From assembly GCF_011046735.1 (NCBI RefSeq), contig NZ_CP049258.1, forward strand, positions 3,676,001 through 3,740,000: DNA of 64,000 nucleotides, given 5' to 3'. A program made the position numbers and the translations under genes. The stretch is from Nordella sp. HKS 07 (lineage in GTDB: Bacteria; Pseudomonadota; Alphaproteobacteria; Rhizobiales; Aestuariivirgaceae). Under the pieces are notes generated by a model. It searched no databases. It saw only the letters and a program-made list of their open reading frames with translations, and was not told the origin of the DNA. Shown piece by piece: positions 60,972-64,000 of this stretch (positions within the stretch are counted from its first letter, which is position 1; every line of letters starts with the position of its first letter).

Positions 60972-62215
60972 ATGATCTGCCTGATGCCGAACTGTGCCTT
61001 CCTCTCTGAGACGTCGCGCATGATCCAGATATGTAGCGCACTCGGGGAAAGGGGCGCAAAGACCCGGATTGCGACACATGGGGGCGTCTACGAAGCGCTG
61101 CTCGGCAGCGAGGGCATCGACTACGATATTGTCGGGCACGCATGGATACCGCGCGCAGCCGCCGCTTTGTCCTGGACGTGGTCGGCATCGGCGATCCCGG
61201 CCAGAGCATGTACAGTCACGACGAGATGCGGGCCCATGTGTTCGCCGAGGCCGAGTATTTTCACCGGGAGCGCGTGCAGGCGGTTGTCACCGGCTTCACG
61301 CTGACGACGCTTCTGTCCACGCGAATGGCGGGCATCCCGCTCATCACGCAGCATGCGGGCTCCTACATCCCGCCGCTGTTCGAACGCGGCATGCTGCCTG
61401 AGCCGTCGCGGCCGGTGCAGCCTGCCAACAAGACCACGCAGACGCCCCGGATCTTCCTCAAGGAGTTCGACGTCCTTTGCGCCGAGCTCGGCATTCCGCG
61501 CATCCCGAGCTTTCCGGCACTGCTTCTGGGCGACCTCTCGCTGGTGACCGAGGCGCCGGAAGTCTATGGCGTCAGCGCGGCGGAGATGCGCGCCTGGCGG
61601 CCGTCGGGAGAGGCCTATTGGCCGACGACACGCTTCGAATATACCGGTCCGATCTTTGCCGAACTCGACCTTCCCGTCCCGCCCGCGGTGGAGGAGGCGC
61701 TCCAACGCCAGGGGCCGATCGTCTATGTCGCGATCACCTCCGCATCCGCCCAGCTCGTGCGCGATGTCGTGGCGGAGGTGGCCAGCACCGGTGTGGAGGT
61801 GATCGTCGCCGGGACTGTGCATGATGTCTCTGACCTGGCCGGTCCGAAGGTGACGGTCGGCGGCATCCTGCCCAGCCACAAGATCATGCCGAGAGTGGAC
61901 CTCGCGGTCTCGGCGGGTGGCCAGGGCAGCGTGCAAGGGGCGATGGCCGCTGGCACGCCGGTTATCGGCATCCCGCTGCAGCCCGAGCAGTATGCCAATG
62001 TGTCTCTGCTGCAGCTTAAAGGAGCGGCAAGGCTTTTTCCTGAGTGCGATGTCGGGCATGGCAGGCTGCCGGCGCTGGTGCGAGAGATGACCGCGCAGCA
62101 AAGCTACAGAACCGCCGCCTGTGCCATTCAGGCGGCCTATGCCGCGCGCAACGGCCCGGCGCTTTCCGCCGACGCCATCCTGCGCCACCTGGGCGATGAG
62201 ACGCTCAGCGCGTGA
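60972..62215 (+). pseudogene. MGT-family glycosyltransferase gene with a frameshift
   Basis: An ATG at 60972 with AGGAGCGG upstream gives MICLMPNCAFLSETSRMIQI, the usual N-terminus of MGT/UGT-like enzymes. Homology runs to GIDYDIVGHAW, then shifts by one base near 61135 to MDTARSRRFVLDVVGIGDPG and continues to 62215. Adding one base restores a protein of about 414 residues with the GT-B C-terminal donor site (VTVGGILPSHKIMPRVDLAV, then GTPVIGIPLQPEQYAN), as in macrolide and flavonoid glycosyltransferases. In present form only the part from 61142 could be made, and it lacks the acceptor half. A MarR repressor divergent to it probably controls it. Confidence 0.75.
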
Positions 62216-62236
62216 CCAGAAAAAGGCTGTATCCAC

Positions 62237-63562
62237 ATGCCTGTCAAAAGTGTTTTCGCGACTATCCGCCCGGCCAGGCAGATGGAAAAATGGGCGGCGA
62301 CGATCATCGCCAACGCGATCTCGACCTATGCGCTCGATACCATCTGCACCGCCGCGGGCGTTCTGCTGGTGGCGTCCGGATTGCTGTCCGGCCTTGATTT
62401 TCGCGACGCCGTTATCATCCTGGCGCTTTCATATCTCCTGTGGGCTGGCGGATTGTCGACCAGTCTTGCCGCCAACTGGCGGCTTTTGGAGAGCACGGGG
62501 ACGAGCACCAGCCTCCTGTCCAAGCTGGCCTATGATGTCGCCGGACATTGGACCCGGCGCGGCGGCATTCGTCGAACCTTGAGTGCCGCAGGCTATGTGG
62601 TCTTCGAGCTGGCAAAGGAATCGCCTTACTATCTTGGCGCTTTCGGGCTGGCCTTTGCCAGTGATGTCATCTCCGGCGAAGAGGCGCTCGTTTTCCTCGC
62701 GGGTGCCAATGCCGGCGCCGCGGCCTACGAGTTCGCACTCGGCCGTTCGACCCGCTTTCTCATCGGAATAGCCGGGAAGACGCCATACGCGTCGTTCGAG
62801 GAGGAATGGGAGCCCGCGCAATATCTCACGGACTACTACAGCACCGTGGATGCGGACGAGAGAAACACGATTGCATTTTTCGCCGAAGCCGCGCGGCGCA
62901 TGCCCGCCGATGAGCCGGCGCTGGTTTTCGGCGTCGGTCCGACGCTTCATCATGTCTTCGCCCTGGCCTCACGGGCCTCCGAGATCCACCTTGGCGATTA
63001 TCTTCAATGCAATCTCGATGAGATCACCCGCTGGATCGAAGGTGAGGAGGAGGCTCACGACTGGCAGCCTTTCGTTCGCTATACACTGCGATGCGAGGGA
63101 GGCGATAATCCGTCCGGCACGGCTGTACTCGAGCGCGAGCAGCTGACGCGCGCCAAGTCTACCACGCTTCTGCGTGTCGACATGCGCAACGATCGGCCGC
63201 TGGCCGGCGCGCAACAATGTTATGCGACGGTGTTGACCGCCTATTGCGTCGACTCGGCGACCGACAGCTTGGATGACTGGCAAGCCTGCATGCGCCGGGT
63301 CGTCGGTCTGGTGCGGCCCGGCGGAACGCTCCTTGTCGCCGCTCTGGGCCGGACACGCGGCTACTTCGTCGGCGGTAAGGCGTTTCCCAGTCCCTTTCTC
63401 GAAGCCGCCGACATGGAAAAGTTGCTCCGCGACTATTTTCCGGATTCCGCGCTCACGGTCAGAACCGTATCAGTCCCGGAATGTACTCCCCACGGGTTTT
63501 CGAGTATCATACTTGCCGAGGCCCATGGCCGGTTTCCTCCGCCGACGCTTGTCCAGGCGTAG
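62237..63562 (+). CDS. Membrane-anchored NNMT/PNMT/TEMT-like methyltransferase
   Basis: The product has 441 residues. The N-terminal 175 residues hold about four hydrophobic helices (LDTICTAAGVLLVASGLLSG, AVIILALSYLLWAGGLSTSLAAN, YLGAFGLAFASDVI). The soluble C-terminus (about 185-435) follows the pattern of the nicotinamide/phenylethanolamine/thioether methyltransferase family: YLTDYYSTVDADERNTIAFF, then ALVFGVGPTLHHVF as SAM motif I, SEIHLGDYLQCNLDEITRWI, HDWQPFVRYTL, and VVGLVRPGGTLLVAALG with YFVGGKAFPSPFL. Such a membrane fusion is unusual. The gene starts 21 bp after the glycosyltransferase, so both may modify one small molecule. Confidence 0.75.
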   Translation: MPVKSVFATIRPARQMEKWAATIIANAISTYALDTICTAAGVLLVASGLLSGLDFRDAVIILALSYLLWAGGLSTSLAANWRLLESTGTSTSLLSKLAYDVAGHWTRRGGIRRTLSAAGYVVFELAKESPYYLGAFGLAFASDVISGEEALVFLAGANAGAAAYEFALGRSTRFLIGIAGKTPYASFEEEWEPAQYLTDYYSTVDADERNTIAFFAEAARRMPADEPALVFGVGPTLHHVFALASRASEIHLGDYLQCNLDEITRWIEGEEEAHDWQPFVRYTLRCEGGDNPSGTAVLEREQLTRAKSTTLLRVDMRNDRPLAGAQQCYATVLTAYCVDSATDSLDDWQACMRRVVGLVRPGGTLLVAALGRTRGYFVGGKAFPSPFLEAADMEKLLRDYFPDSALTVRTVSVPECTPHGFSSIILAEAHGRFPPPTLVQA

Positions 63563-63578
63563 TCAAGGCCCCTTCGAC

Positions 63579-64000
63579 CTACCAGCCGCAGCTTTTGCCT
63601 TTGTTCTGTTCCTTCAGCCAGGCTTGCAGAGGCGCGAAATAGGCGATGATCGCGTCGCCCGACATCTCGCGCTGGCCGGTGAACGCCTCCAGCGCATCAG
63701 GCCAGGGTTTGGACGCGCCCATTTCCAGCATGGCGTTGAATTTCTTACCCACGTCTTTGTTGCCGTAGAAGGAGCAGCGATGCAGCGGCCCCGTCCAGCC
63801 GCTCTGCTCGCACGCGGCCTTGTAGAACTGGAACTGCAGGACGTTCGCCAGGAAATAGCGCAAATAGGGGGTCGTGGCCGGGATATGATATTTCGCTCCG
63901 GGGTCGAATTGTGCCTCGCTGCGCTCCACCGGCGGCGTGATCCCCTGATAGTTCAGGCGGAGCTCATTCCAGGCCGCATTATAGCCCTCCGGCCTGACCG
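63579..64000 (-). CDS. M2-family (ACE-type) dipeptidyl carboxypeptidase, C-terminal part
   Basis: The right edge cuts this gene. The visible 140 codons encode YQGITPPVERSEAQFDPGAK, YHIPATTPYLRYFLANVLQF and HRCSFYGNKDVGKKFNAMLE, with EALEAFTGQREMSGDAIIAYF near the end. This is the C-terminal region of peptidase M2 (angiotensin-converting-enzyme-like). The YHIP and LRYF segments line the active-site cleft and chloride site in ACE. The zinc motif HExxH lies outside the window. The frame is open to the edge at 64000, and the start codon is not present. It is convergent with the methyltransferase gene, 16 bp apart. Confidence 0.88.
   Translation of the reverse strand, partial: VRPEGYNAAWNELRLNYQGITPPVERSEAQFDPGAKYHIPATTPYLRYFLANVLQFQFYKAACEQSGWTGPLHRCSFYGNKDVGKKFNAMLEMGASKPWPDALEAFTGQREMSGDAIIAYFAPLQAWLKEQNKGKSCGW

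Noticed and set aside
1-64000. CRISPR arrays, tRNA or rRNA genes, phage or transposase genes
   Set aside because: No regularly spaced direct repeats, no cloverleaf or rRNA sequence and no integrase or transposase motifs were seen on either strand.

Overview
The window looks like chromosomal DNA of a soil-type alphaproteobacterium, most likely Hyphomicrobiales (Rhizobiales). This rests on GC-rich codon use, many ABC importers with catabolic genes beside IclR, GntR, MarR and LuxR regulators, protein families typical of that order, and four copies of a short intergenic repeat that resembles rhizobial mosaic repeats. The genus cannot be named from sequence alone. I found no rRNA, tRNA, CRISPR array, phage, transposase or replication origin.

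Layout. 0-8 kb: the end of one MFS transporter, a complete MFS_3 transporter, a dienelactone hydrolase, the remnants of a diguanylate cyclase and a GntR regulator joined head to head, a GST-ArsR-SRPBCC operon behind a strong palindromic operator, and tex. 8-20 kb: a carbohydrate or sugar-acid catabolic island with IclR, SDR, a frameshifted mutarotase-like gene, GMC oxidoreductase, mannonate-dehydratase-like enzyme, MlrC-type M81 peptidase, class III aminotransferase, a sugar ABC importer and a second SDR. 20-30 kb: an L,D-transpeptidase, then one minus-strand run of LuxR regulator, branched-chain-type ABC importer (five genes), Rieske oxygenase and two adjacent ureohydrolases. This looks like a complete import, oxidation and hydrolysis pathway for an unknown guanidino or amidino compound.

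30-44 kb: a four-carbon acid sugar kinase, a VTT-domain lipoprotein, an ICMT-like gene under a MarR repressor with two operator copies over a near-consensus promoter, a GST, a frameshifted outer-membrane protein, an LldP-type permease with a tiny membrane protein, a frameshifted gamma-glutamyltransferase, MFS, IclR, a lactonase, and a patch of decayed gene pieces. 44-64 kb: an orphan oligopeptide-type binding protein followed by a large HAMP-GAF adenylate/guanylate cyclase, GFA, two full Tat-exported epoxide hydrolases plus a decayed third copy, TetR with an EmrAB-like pump, a DMT transporter, isochorismatase, a methyltransferase, a third exported alpha/beta hydrolase, a DUF2189 membrane protein, MarR, a frameshifted MGT-type glycosyltransferase, a membrane-anchored NNMT-like methyltransferase, and the C-terminus of an M2 (ACE-type) peptidase running off the right edge.

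Five otherwise conserved genes carry frame changes that a single base would explain (near 10446, 34940, 38591, 43190 and 61135), and several loci hold truncated fragments. Either this replicon tolerates much gene decay, or the assembly has residual indel errors. Both readings are kept open below.
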